A stretch of DNA of 13,242 nt from JANXLS01 sp038227045 (GTDB lineage Bacteria > Planctomycetota > SZUA-567 > H5-PLA8), in assembly GCA_038227045.1 (NCBI GenBank), contig JBBRQD010000138.1, forward strand, positions 1 through 13,242. The letters are read 5' to 3'. Positions 1 to 7,161 of this stretch are shown here, piece after piece. The notes below the pieces were generated by a model, which saw only the letters and a program-made list of their open reading frames with translations, had not been told where the DNA came from and searched no databases. The translations under genes were made by a program, and so were the position numbers. Numbering within the stretch: position 1 is the stretch's first letter; each line of letters starts with the position of its first letter.

Positions 1-20
1 ATCTCTGCCCACTGTTCCAT
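1..20 (-). CDS. istA: IS21 transposase IstA, first six codons only (partial)
   Basis: Only the start is visible: ATG at 18-20 on the minus strand reading MEQWAE before the window ends. IstA proteins commonly begin with this kind of sequence ahead of a helix-turn-helix. Six residues alone prove nothing. The call rests on position, about 160 bases inside an IS21-like terminus. A purine-rich GAAGGG lies 11 bases upstream of the ATG as a possible ribosome binding site. Confidence 0.35.
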
Positions 21-123
21 ATTCGTATACACCCTTCTTCTCCTTGCGCTGTGCTGCGGAGGGGCGGCCTGGCGGCCGCCACTTCCTCAGTCTGCACAAG
101 GTCTCGTTTAAAGAGTGCTACGT

Positions 124-173
124 TTTTGGACCGCCGCTCGGTCCCCGCCCACCGCTCCAGTTTTCGACCGCCG
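124..173 (-). repeat. IS21 terminal direct repeats, two copies
   Basis: TTTTGGACCGCCG (124-136) and TTTTCGACCGCCG (161-173) on the plus strand differ at one base and are offset by 37 bases. Multiple repeats at each end are a hallmark of IS21-family elements and act as transposase binding sites in studied members. That role here is inferred. Confidence 0.55.
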
Positions 174-179
174 TTTACA

Positions 180-601
180 GTTCGATTCCCGGCGTCGAGA
201 TAAAGCGGAAATAGCTTTGGCCATTTTTCACGCATTCGATCGGCAAGGTTCTGCGCTTCTTTGCTATCTGGAACTTGATGGAGTGCCGATTGTAGAATCG
301 CTTGCCGCTGAGCTTCCAGCAGGCTGCGGAACTGATCCGATGTTGCCTGGTCCCGGTTATGAATGATGTGGAATAGTTTTCGCAAACTTTCCAGAAAGCG
401 CTCGCCGCATTCCCGCGTCGCCGCGTCGGGAAAGAACAGCAGGAATTTTACGTCGCGAATCAGGTGCGCTAAACAGAATTGCAACACGCCGCCAAACTCC
501 CGCATGTAGCAACGATAGGATGAAAAGTAATCGCAACCTATGACTCCATCGAAGTCCGCGCCCAGCGACTCCAACAGTACTGCCGTACTGCGCGTTTCGG
601 C
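180..601 (-). pseudogene. IS66-family transposase (TnpC type), internal fragment with frameshift
   Basis: The minus-strand translation from about 598 gives a DDE transposase fragment with the IS66-type motifs DFDGVIGCDYFSSY, LQFCLAHLIRDVKF and, after a one-base frameshift near 211, FRFISTPGIE. The Asp of GCDY (530-532) corresponds to the second catalytic acidic residue of the family. The protein stops just before the usual TNN...E segment with the last catalytic Glu, because the IS21 element begins there. Upstream of codon 598 the frame meets a TGA at 602-604, so the N-terminal half and first catalytic Asp are missing. The fragment is truncated at both ends and frameshifted, so it cannot be active. 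Confidence 0.8.
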
Positions 602-680
602 TCATCCCCGGCGTCAGGATAGCTTCCCAGCCCTTGCAACCCGGACCGGGGCAGGACTTGCACCCGCTGGAAATGCGCAC
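602..680 (-). other. Possible group II intron 5' end (remnant)
   Basis: On the minus strand this stretch begins GTGCG at 680, contains GGGTGCAAGTCCTGCCCCGG and GGGCTGGGAAGCTATCC, and ends near GATGAGCCGAAACG. A GUGYG start, a GGUGCAAGUCC block and a GAUGAGCC block resemble domain I of bacterial group II introns as I remember them. No catalytic domain V or intron-encoded reverse transcriptase follows, because the sequence passes directly into the IS66 fragment. If the reading is right this is only the first 80 or so bases. It could instead be some other dispersed repeat. Confidence 0.28.
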
Positions 681-857
681 TAGCGTGACGCACAGAAACA
701 CAATAAATGAACAGGACGGTGGTATGCGAAGCTGGCAACGAATAAAAAAATGTCGAGATGAATTCGTTTTTGTATTGGTGCAAGCTGCTGTTCACGTGAA
801 AATGAGGGAAACTAACGCTTACGGAAAGGCACTCAATGCCGGGCTGAAAGGAATTGA

Positions 858-3800
858 ATGATGCGAATTGAATCGGTTCGTTGTTTCGTGGGAGTCGTCT
901 TGCTGGGTGTCCTTGGGGCGTCTGGGGCCGAGAATGCCGGCCAGCACATTGACGGGGAACCGGGTGTCTCCGAAACGCTTGGCCAGATCAAAGCGCGCGA
1001 AGCGGGCAAAGCGCACGAGAACCATCCCGCGCACATTGTCAAGCCGCTGCACCGGCTTCCGCGCGCAGCCGGTCCAACTCCAGTCCCGGGCGCGTCGGTT
1101 AATCCGTCGCCTGCGGTCGCGCGTAACGCAGTGAGCGTGTCACCCCGTGCGGTTCAGACGGCGGGCACGAGTTTTCTCGGCGTCAACGTCGACGACGCCG
1201 GCGCGTTCCCGCCCGACAGCATGGGCGCGGTGGGGCCGTCGCAGGTCTTCGTTTGTGTCAATGGACGGTTCCGGCTGTTCGACCGGCAAGGAGCGACGAT
1301 TCCGACATTGGATGTCGCGCCAGAAACGTTTTTTTCGTCGGTGCTTTCGACCAGTGGATTGTCCGATCCGCGTGTGAAGTACGACCGTCTATCCCAGCGC
1401 TGGTTTATTTCGATGATCGATGTGTTGAAAATAAGCAACAACGTTTACATCGCGGTCAGTTCCGGCCCAACGCTGACTGACTCCACCAGTTTTACGATGT
1501 TTAAATTTGCTCAGGACGCAAACCTGTTGCGCGGCACGGACAAAAGGGGCTTCTTGGATTATGAAACGCTCGGCGTCGATGCCAATGCGTTGTACGTCGG
1601 CGGCACGATTTTCAACCCCAATTATGTCGCTTCGACGGTCTTCGTCATCAACAAAGCCAAGCTTGTTGCGACGCCGGCGGTGTTGAGCATGACGGTGTTC
1701 CGCGACGTGGCGAACACCAGCACCGGCGCCAGTCCCGCGCTGGGTGTTGACAACGACGATCCCAGTGCGACGGAAGGCTATTTCATTGGACCGGACGTGA
1801 CATCGACGTCGACTCTGGTGATGTTGCGGGTCAGCAATCCCGGCGGCGCGACTCCGACGATTTCGAGCAATATCAACATCGCCGTGCCGGAGTTCGGGCA
1901 GAGCCTTGGAATCAACAGCGGCAGTGGCGTACCGGCAATGGGCAGCAATTTTACGATCGACGACAACGACAACCGGCTCTTTCAGGCGTCGATTCACAAC
2001 GGCAGTCTCTACACGGCGCACAACATCGAAGTGGATGCGACCGGAACTTCGCTAAGGGGCGGCGGACGCGACGGCGCGCGATGGTATGAAATCACCGGCT
2101 TGACGGGTACGCCGGGCCTGCAACAAAGCGGAACACTTTTCGATGCGGCCGCGACGAGCCCGCGCAATTACATTTTCCCATCGTGCACGGTCACCGGGCA
2201 GGGGCACATGGCCTTGGCCGCCACGGCGCTGGGCACTGCGGAGTTCTGCGACATCGCCGCTGCGGGGCGCTTGGCGAGCGATCCACTGGGGACGCTGCAG
2301 CCGCCGCAGATCGTGGTGGCGAGCAGCGCTTCTTACAACGATCCTTTTAACCATAAGGGTACGCGCTGGGGCGACTATTCGGCGACCGTCGTCGATCCCA
2401 ACGACAACATGACCGTCTGGACATTCCAAGAATATACCGTTTCGCAGGACAAGTGGGGCGTGCGCGTGATCCAGCTTGTCGCTCCGCCGCCCGCCACGCC
2501 GACGAGCATTTCGCCTTTCATCGTGCAGCCGACGGGATCGAATATCGTCCTGATGGTTACTGGCACCAGCGCGAACGGCTCGGGTTTTTACGATCCGGGC
2601 GCGGGCTTTCTGAACCACATTTCAGCCACCGTCAGCGGCACGGGTGTGACGGTCAACAGTGTGGCATACATCGACCCGACGCATGTCGCGGTGACAATCA
2701 CCACCGCGAACGCGTCGCTGGGCGGTCATTCCATCACGATCATTAACCCGGACGGGCAAGCCGTTGCGACGCCGGCTCATTTTTTCTGCGTGTCAGCGCA
2801 AAACCCGACACTCACCGGCATCACGGTAAACGGCCCGCCGGTTGTCGATACAGGCATTCAATTCACGTTCAGCATTGCGGGCGTCGATATGTGCGGCTCG
2901 ACGTTTCCAGGCTACACGGGCAACGTTGCAATTTCCTGCGATGACCCCAATGCCGTTATTCCGTCAAACTATCAATTTTTGCCGGGCGATAACGGTTCGC
3001 GTATCTTCATGGCGACCTTCCCCCGCTTGGGAACAACGACCATCACCGTCGTCGATGCGACCAACAACTTCACCGCAACGCTGCCCATTCTTGTGACCAC
3101 GCCGCCCACGATTTCGGTTGCACCCACCGGAACCCCGATGCCCGGTGTGGCCGGCTTCCCCGTGACATTCAGCGTAACGGCGTCGTCCGCCGTGCCGACC
3201 GTGTTTGCATTCGCCTGGGATTTTGGCGACGGTTCGACGGGAACTGGAAAACAGCCGCAGCACGTTTATGCCGCGGCGGGAAGCTACAACGTATCGGTTA
3301 CGGCCAACGACGGCCGCGGTGGAACGGCAAGCGCCAGCGTTTCGTTCAGTGTGACGCCGCCGCCGGTTTTCACTTCGGGCCCTTCGGCAGTGCCGAATCC
3401 GGCGGGTGTCCACCAAACCATCGCCTTCAGTGCGTCAGCCTCGGAGGTGGGGGGCGACACGATTTCATACGGTTGGGCGTTTGGCGACGGCGCGAGCGAC
3501 GTCGGGGCCAATACGACGCATGCCTATTCCCCAGCGGGCCCTTACACGGCGACGATCACCGCGTCCGATACGCGCGGAGGCCAGATTTCCAGCACCATCC
3601 AGATTCAAGTCAACGCGCCGCTCGTCGGCATCGGAAACGACAGCGACGGAGATGGCTTTTCGGACGATTTCGAGCGCATCGCGGGCTCCGACCCGAACAA
3701 TATCCAATCGACGCCCTTTGGCGCGAGTCTCGCCGGCGGCGTGCAGACGTTGACCGTGACGAAACTTTCGACGCACTTGAACTTCGCGTCAAGCGGCCGC

Positions 3801-4181
3801 GACGCAATCTCGCTCTCCGGTATGCTTTCGTTGCCGAACGGTTTCGATCCGGCGAAAAATTCGGTCGGAATCGACATTGCGGGTGTGGGCTTCGCGTCGC
3901 CGTTGGATTCGAAAGGCCGTGCCGGCACGGGAGGCGCGGCGTTCAAACTGCATGTCCGTTCAAGCCGGGGCATTGTCTCGGCGCAACAGGCGAAGTTCAC
4001 ACTCAATTTGAGAAACGGCACCTTTGCAGTCGCCCTTGCAAATTCCGGGTTGACCAACTCCTCGGTCAAAGCAATGGCCCTGAAGATTACGGTCTCCGTC
4101 GTCTTCAACGGAAGCGTCGGCCAAGCCAACGTCCCACAAAGTTACACCGCGCGTCAAGGCAAATCGGGCATGTCCCGGTGA
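858..4181 (+). CDS. Large secreted PKD-domain protein with a calcium-type repeat near the C-terminus
   Basis: This 1107-residue protein is probably exported: residues 1-24 form a signal peptide (MR then a hydrophobic FVGVVLLGVLGA core and ASGA cleavage site). Residues about 105-540 form a beta-rich, propeller-like region of unknown role with PPDSMGAVGP, DPRVKYDRLSQRWFI (from 170) and WGDYSATVVDP (from 504). Two Ig-like segments follow, about 544-645 and 648-750. Two PKD domains come next, shown by WDFGDGSTG (787) and WAFGDGASD (873), each followed by a HxY...G.Y.V/A...D.RGG pattern. DSDGDGFSDDFE at 928 is a thrombospondin-3-like calcium-binding loop, and a final beta domain closes the chain. 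The ATG at 858 has AAAGGA five bases upstream. PKD domains usually mediate binding at the cell surface or to polysaccharide. No catalytic motif is recognised, so I assign no enzymatic function. Confidence 0.85.
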   Translation: MMRIESVRCFVGVVLLGVLGASGAENAGQHIDGEPGVSETLGQIKAREAGKAHENHPAHIVKPLHRLPRAAGPTPVPGASVNPSPAVARNAVSVSPRAVQTAGTSFLGVNVDDAGAFPPDSMGAVGPSQVFVCVNGRFRLFDRQGATIPTLDVAPETFFSSVLSTSGLSDPRVKYDRLSQRWFISMIDVLKISNNVYIAVSSGPTLTDSTSFTMFKFAQDANLLRGTDKRGFLDYETLGVDANALYVGGTIFNPNYVASTVFVINKAKLVATPAVLSMTVFRDVANTSTGASPALGVDNDDPSATEGYFIGPDVTSTSTLVMLRVSNPGGATPTISSNINIAVPEFGQSLGINSGSGVPAMGSNFTIDDNDNRLFQASIHNGSLYTAHNIEVDATGTSLRGGGRDGARWYEITGLTGTPGLQQSGTLFDAAATSPRNYIFPSCTVTGQGHMALAATALGTAEFCDIAAAGRLASDPLGTLQPPQIVVASSASYNDPFNHKGTRWGDYSATVVDPNDNMTVWTFQEYTVSQDKWGVRVIQLVAPPPATPTSISPFIVQPTGSNIVLMVTGTSANGSGFYDPGAGFLNHISATVSGTGVTVNSVAYIDPTHVAVTITTANASLGGHSITIINPDGQAVATPAHFFCVSAQNPTLTGITVNGPPVVDTGIQFTFSIAGVDMCGSTFPGYTGNVAISCDDPNAVIPSNYQFLPGDNGSRIFMATFPRLGTTTITVVDATNNFTATLPILVTTPPTISVAPTGTPMPGVAGFPVTFSVTASSAVPTVFAFAWDFGDGSTGTGKQPQHVYAAAGSYNVSVTANDGRGGTASASVSFSVTPPPVFTSGPSAVPNPAGVHQTIAFSASASEVGGDTISYGWAFGDGASDVGANTTHAYSPAGPYTATITASDTRGGQISSTIQIQVNAPLVGIGNDSDGDGFSDDFERIAGSDPNNIQSTPFGASLAGGVQTLTVTKLSTHLNFASSGRDAISLSGMLSLPNGFDPAKNSVGIDIAGVGFASPLDSKGRAGTGGAAFKLHVRSSRGIVSAQQAKFTLNLRNGTFAVALANSGLTNSSVKAMALKITVSVVFNGSVGQANVPQSYTARQGKSGMSR

Positions 4182-4380
4182 ACCTCTCAACATTCAAGGT
4201 TCAAAGTTTATGGTTCGAGGTTTACCGTCGAAAGAGTTTGAAGTCGACCGCAAAGCGCATCTGCTACAATATTCCCCAGTTTCGACAGATCGAATTCCTT
4301 ACAAGTCAACAACAAAAACTCGGCTTGAACCGGAGACGCGCGCCGGGCCGGTGTATTCGCGCCGTCCTGTTCAAAAACTA

Positions 4381-4521
4381 TGAGTCAATGCGCCGGCCGA
4401 CGACTATTAGATTTCCCGGTTTGCCTGGGCAACGGTTGTTGCGCTGAAGCAGGCGTCTTGGACCGCTTGCGGTACGTCGTTGAGTGAACTCATACCTGGT
4501 TCGGTTTCAACCGAAGACTCA
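4381..4521. other. Cluster of perfect short dyads; possible structured RNA or multi-site operator
   Basis: Four perfect inverted repeats, each with a two-base centre, lie in 95 bases: TTGCC-TG-GGCAA (4421-4432), ACCGC-TT-GCGGT (4462-4473), TGAGT-GA-ACTCA (4481-4492) and TTCGGTT-TC-AACCGAA (4500-4515). Their centres are 41, 19 and 21 bases apart. As RNA each would fold as a tetraloop hairpin; ACCG-CUUG-CGGU has a well-known stable CUUG loop. TGAGTC (4381-4386) can pair with GACTCA (4516-4521) and would enclose the whole set. As DNA they could be binding sites on one helical face. The strand is unknown, and no known RNA family was recognised. Confidence 0.35.
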
Positions 4522-4669
4522 GATTGTGTTATGAGAAAACTCAAGCGCACTTTCAAGCCTTTCACGATCTGGCCGCCGCGATCATTTGCGCACGACGTAT
4601 ACATAATTTATATTAGGTTTTGAAACACACTCTTAGTCAATTTATCCGAGAGTCATATTTGAGATGCCT

Positions 4670-4720
4670 TTGCTTCGATATGTCGGTAGTGCTAAAATAA
4701 CAAAAATGTTTCAGGAGGAG
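4670..4720 (+). promoter_or_regulatory. Promoter and ribosome binding site for the excisionase-like gene
   Basis: TTGCTT (4670-4675) and TAAAAT (4693-4698) are separated by exactly 17 bases, and TGC directly before TAAAAT gives an extended -10. AGGAGGAG (4713-4720) lies 11 bases before the ATG at 4732. This is the clearest sigma-70-type promoter in the window, and it would give a leader of about 25-30 bases. It is a prediction from consensus only. Confidence 0.55.
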
Positions 4721-4731
4721 AGATATACCAC

Positions 4732-5289
4732 ATGAACAACACGATGCGAATACTGGAATTGTTGTGCACGGGAACATCGAATGCGTTAGTTGTTGCGAAA
4801 GCACCTGAACTCGCGGCAAAGCGATGTTTTTGGTTGCATGAACTAAGAGATCGATTGCAGTTGAGCGAAATTGAGGTGCTAAATAGTTGCCAGGACCTCC
4901 AGATGGATGACTACGTCAGGACTGAATTCGGCGAAGTCACGTCGATGAATCAATCAATCTATGCTACAAAGCAAGGAAGAAAGCGCTGGAAGACGTTTTC
5001 GCAGGAGCGAGAGGATGTTGCTGAATCACAAAAACCATTGGATCGCGAACAGGTTATGTCTAAGTTGATGTCCAAACCGATCTGGGAAGAAGCGGATGTT
5101 GCCGCGTTTTTCGATGTCTCTATCGACGCGTTACGCCACATGAAATCCCGAAACGAAATTCCCGCAATCGTTCAAACCAACTTACGGACATGGCACATTC
5201 ATCGTGACGCATTTCTTGAGCATTTCAAGAGGGAGGGCATGCCGAAGAACAGCGCTGGCCGACCGCGTGGCTCCAAAACAATGGCGTGA
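4732..5289 (+). CDS. Excisionase-like DNA-binding protein (winged helix plus HTH_17-type domain)
   Basis: This 185-residue protein has two likely DNA-binding domains. Residues about 34-87 look like a winged helix (WLHELRDRLQLSEIEVLNSC, then MDDYVRTEF and YATKQGRKRW). Residues about 118-168 (WEEADVAAFFDVSIDALRHM ... WHIHRDAFLEHFKRE) follow the pattern of the MerR-like excisionase domain HTH_17: helix-turn-helix, a short wing, then a helix. The tail AGRPRGSK (175-182) resembles an AT-hook. The gene ends one base before the stop codon of the convergent integrase gene, which suggests it is the recombination directionality factor (Xis) or a regulator of that integrase. The winged-helix half is not usual for a plain Xis, so it may instead be an island transcription regulator. 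The upstream promoter and AGGAGGAG ribosome site support the ATG chosen. Confidence 0.65.
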   Translation: MNNTMRILELLCTGTSNALVVAKAPELAAKRCFWLHELRDRLQLSEIEVLNSCQDLQMDDYVRTEFGEVTSMNQSIYATKQGRKRWKTFSQEREDVAESQKPLDREQVMSKLMSKPIWEEADVAAFFDVSIDALRHMKSRNEIPAIVQTNLRTWHIHRDAFLEHFKREGMPKNSAGRPRGSKTMA

Positions 5290-5290
5290 G

Positions 5291-6862
5291 CTAGAAAAAA
5301 TCGATCTTCGGAATCGCAGCGTGCGCTTCTTCCGGTGAAAACTGCGCGTAGATCAAAGTGTCGCGTATATCGGCGTGCCCCAGCAGTTCCTTGATTGTTT
5401 CAAGCGCAACCCCGCGACGGCGTAGATGTGTTGCAAAAGTATGCCGCAACGAATGGGTATGGAGGGACTTTGTAATCTGTGCGCGTTTAGAACAGGCTTT
5501 AACGATATTGTTAATTTCAAACCGCCACAGTCCACCGCAATTGGGGTCAGGAAAGATGAGATTTCTGGTACGCGGGAGTCCGAGCAGCATGACGCGCAAA
5601 CTGGGCGAAATCGGAATCACGCGACCCGTGCTTTTGGGGTGCCAAAGGACGGTGAATTTATGAATGAGAACGCCATTCGCGAGGCCGAAATCCTCATAGC
5701 GACTCGCGGAAATCTCTGCTGCAGGAAGGAATCTCTTGCCAAGAATTCCTTGCCGCTCTTTCAGTGACAGAGCTGAGTAGCGCGCGCAGTCCAGATTCAA
5801 TAATGCGGCAACGGTTTCCTTGGTAAGTGGGATGTGCGCAATGGTCTCGATTGTTTTTTCTTGACGAATTTGAATCTCGTTGCGATTCAAGTCCACATCG
5901 GACCATTCAAGATGACGAAGCTCCTGAAGCCGCATTCCTGTTTTCAGATACATGAAAAGGATTTGATAAATCAGCGATCCATATTCCATGCGTGACCACT
6001 GATCAAAATCCGTCGCTGCCTGTAAAAACGACTTCAGTTCGCTTTCGCTCAAATAAATTGGTGTTTTGGATGTGATCTTAATCGAGCGCGTGCGCTCCAC
6101 TGGGTTCTCGTCGATTAGACGCAACCGTACCGCATGCTTGAAAAATGTGCCGATGGTTTGAACTTCAAACTGCAACGTTTTTGTTGATGCACCCGCCGAA
6201 TCGGCGGGCTTGTCCGCCGTCACCGCCTGTCCATTTCGATTCAGGGGTGTCGTTGCGCGCCATACTTTATAATCCTCGACTAACGCAGGTGAAATATTTT
6301 TGGCGTCAGTGGATTCCAGTCCTCTTTCGGCAAGAAATCGAATAAAATGGTCGGCGACAGCCTGGTATCGGGTGATGGATTTGATGCGAAGCCCGTGGAG
6401 TTTGCCTTGGTCCAAATAGCGTTTAGCGATTTGCTCAAACGTAATTTTAGTCTTGGCCCAGACTCCGAGTTTTTCGCCCTTAAAAGATTTTAGATTGAAT
6501 TCGGACAAGACTTGTTTGGCCAATTCCGGATCAGACGTACCGGTTGAACGGTTGTAGTGCTTGTCCGCAGACATGCGTGAGAGCCAAATGACATTTCCTT
6601 TCCAGTACAGTCCTTTTGGCAATTCCGGCCTTTTCGTGTTATTGCGCTGACCAAACCAAGCAGTTCCTTTGACTTCATGATGCGAAAGAAATTCGTCGAA
6701 GGCAGCCAGTCCTGCGGTCACGTCTTTGCATCCAGTCGAAAACTGGAACCGCTTCCCCGCGATTTTTTTATTGATCCAAAGCACGCCGCCTCGCCAACGA
6801 AGGCCGCGCGGTAAAGACTTCCTGTCGAGAGATGCAGGATTTTCTGCTGAAACTGTCGCCAT
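5291..6862 (-). CDS. Tyrosine recombinase / site-specific integrase
   Basis: This 523-residue integrase has a complete tyrosine-recombinase active site: Arg311 (TGMRLQEL), His470 and Arg473 (HTHSLRHTF), His496 (LLGHADIRDT) and the nucleophile Tyr505 (LIYAQF). The catalytic Lys is either 336 (RQEKTIET) or 410 (HPKSTGRVIPIS). Residues 141-205 are the SAM-like core-binding domain. The N-terminus carries two copies of an arm-DNA-binding-like unit (17-59 and 81-123), each LPxGLxWxGxVxW ... STG. The gene points away from the 3' end of tRNA-Ser about 210 bases upstream, so integration into that tRNA is likely. AAGGAG (6871-6876) lies eight bases before the ATG and fixes the start. It is more A+T rich than the genes on either side, consistent with horizontal transfer. 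It appears intact and longer than the common 350-420-residue form. Confidence 0.92.
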   Translation of the reverse strand: MATVSAENPASLDRKSLPRGLRWRGGVLWINKKIAGKRFQFSTGCKDVTAGLAAFDEFLSHHEVKGTAWFGQRNNTKRPELPKGLYWKGNVIWLSRMSADKHYNRSTGTSDPELAKQVLSEFNLKSFKGEKLGVWAKTKITFEQIAKRYLDQGKLHGLRIKSITRYQAVADHFIRFLAERGLESTDAKNISPALVEDYKVWRATTPLNRNGQAVTADKPADSAGASTKTLQFEVQTIGTFFKHAVRLRLIDENPVERTRSIKITSKTPIYLSESELKSFLQAATDFDQWSRMEYGSLIYQILFMYLKTGMRLQELRHLEWSDVDLNRNEIQIRQEKTIETIAHIPLTKETVAALLNLDCARYSALSLKERQGILGKRFLPAAEISASRYEDFGLANGVLIHKFTVLWHPKSTGRVIPISPSLRVMLLGLPRTRNLIFPDPNCGGLWRFEINNIVKACSKRAQITKSLHTHSLRHTFATHLRRRGVALETIKELLGHADIRDTLIYAQFSPEEAHAAIPKIDFF

Positions 6863-6880
6863 GATCCGGTCTCCTTTGAA

Positions 6881-6911
6881 AGCAGCGATTCACGCTGCTG
6901 GAGACATTGTA
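6881..6911 (-). promoter_or_regulatory. Possible integrase promoter -10 and leader hairpin
   Basis: On the minus strand TGTGCTACAAT contains an extended -10 (TACAAT at 6906-6911), but the -35 position shows no good match. Just downstream, AGCAGCG-ATTCA-CGCTGCT (6881-6899) is a perfect seven-base inverted repeat lying between the presumed transcription start and the ribosome site. It could be an operator or a leader hairpin controlling integrase translation. Confidence 0.35.
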
Positions 6912-7072
6912 GCACATAGCGGAGCAGAATTGGAGCACGGGAGGCCCCATTAACAGCCATTTGTGCGACATCAACGTCCATCAAGAGACATCCGGGCGCC
7001 AATGCAAGCCCTTTAGTATCAGGTCTTTGAATATTAAATGGCTGAATATATTAGAGTTATAGTATTATAAAA

Positions 7073-7161
7073 CGGAGAGGGAGGGATTCGAACCCTCGGT
7101 ACGCCGTAAGGCGTACACGGCCTTAGCAAGGCCGCGCATTAGACCACTCTGCCACCTCTCC
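7073..7161 (-). tRNA. tRNA-Ser, anticodon GCU
   Basis: The minus strand folds as a class II tRNA of 89 bases. The acceptor stem is GGAGAGG/CCTCTCC (7155-7161 with 7074-7080) with discriminator G at 7073. The anticodon arm is CGGCC-TTGCTAA-GGCCG, with anticodon GCU complementary to 7125-7127. The long variable arm GTACGCC-TTAC-GGCGTAC is diagnostic for Ser/Leu/Tyr-type tRNAs, and the T arm is GAGGG-TTCGAAT-CCCTC. CCA is not encoded. It reads AGC/AGU codons. Its 3' end faces the integrase gene, making it the probable attachment site. Confidence 0.95.

Larger units (their letters stand above)
1..179 (-). mobile_element. End of an IS21-family insertion sequence (partial)
   Basis: Read on the minus strand, the element starts with TGTAAACGGCGGTCGAAAAC at position 179 and runs out of the window at position 1. 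A TGT terminus followed by repeated blocks of the type GGCGGTCvAAAAC is typical of IS21-family ends, where multiple terminal repeats bind the transposase IstA. A reading frame beginning MEQWAE, as many IstA proteins do, starts at position 20 after about 160 bases of leader, the expected arrangement. The element interrupts an IS66-type transposase exactly where its reading frame breaks off, which supports 179/180 as the insertion boundary. The other end, the rest of istA, istB and the target duplication lie outside the window. Confidence 0.6.
4182..4731. other. 550-base gap without a convincing gene; dyad-rich, with a promoter at its right end
   Basis: No reading frame here has a credible start, ribosome site and protein-like composition. 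The left part (4189-4222) holds degenerate copies of GGTTCAAAG/GGTTCGAGG. A TGCTACAAT sequence at 4262-4270 resembles an extended -10 box, but no good -35 is correctly spaced. The middle (4421-4515) contains four perfect inverted repeats, listed separately. The right part becomes A+T rich (from about 4595) and carries the promoter and ribosome site of the next gene. No factor-independent terminator is visible after the upstream PKD gene. Confidence 0.6.

Noticed and set aside
760..805. TTGGTG and GAAAAT 17 bases apart as the promoter of the PKD gene
   Set aside because: Both boxes match the consensus poorly, so it is not strong enough to annotate.
4321..4345. GCTTGAACCGGA as a degenerate copy of the tRNA-Ser T arm (far attachment site)
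   Set aside because: The similarity is limited to a few bases and is not continuous with the rest of the tRNA 3' end.
3473..4447. 324-codon plus-strand frame overlapping the PKD gene's 3' half
   Set aside because: It is Arg-rich, out of frame with the PKD and calcium-loop motifs, and has no ribosome site. It is a frame shadow that runs into the intergenic gap.
4379..4486. 35-codon frame with four Cys in the dyad-rich gap
   Set aside because: No Shine-Dalgarno before its ATG and no known peptide family; it overlaps the inverted repeats, which explain the sequence better.
4407..4604. 65-codon minus-strand frame in the same gap
   Set aside because: No convincing ribosome site or recognisable domain.
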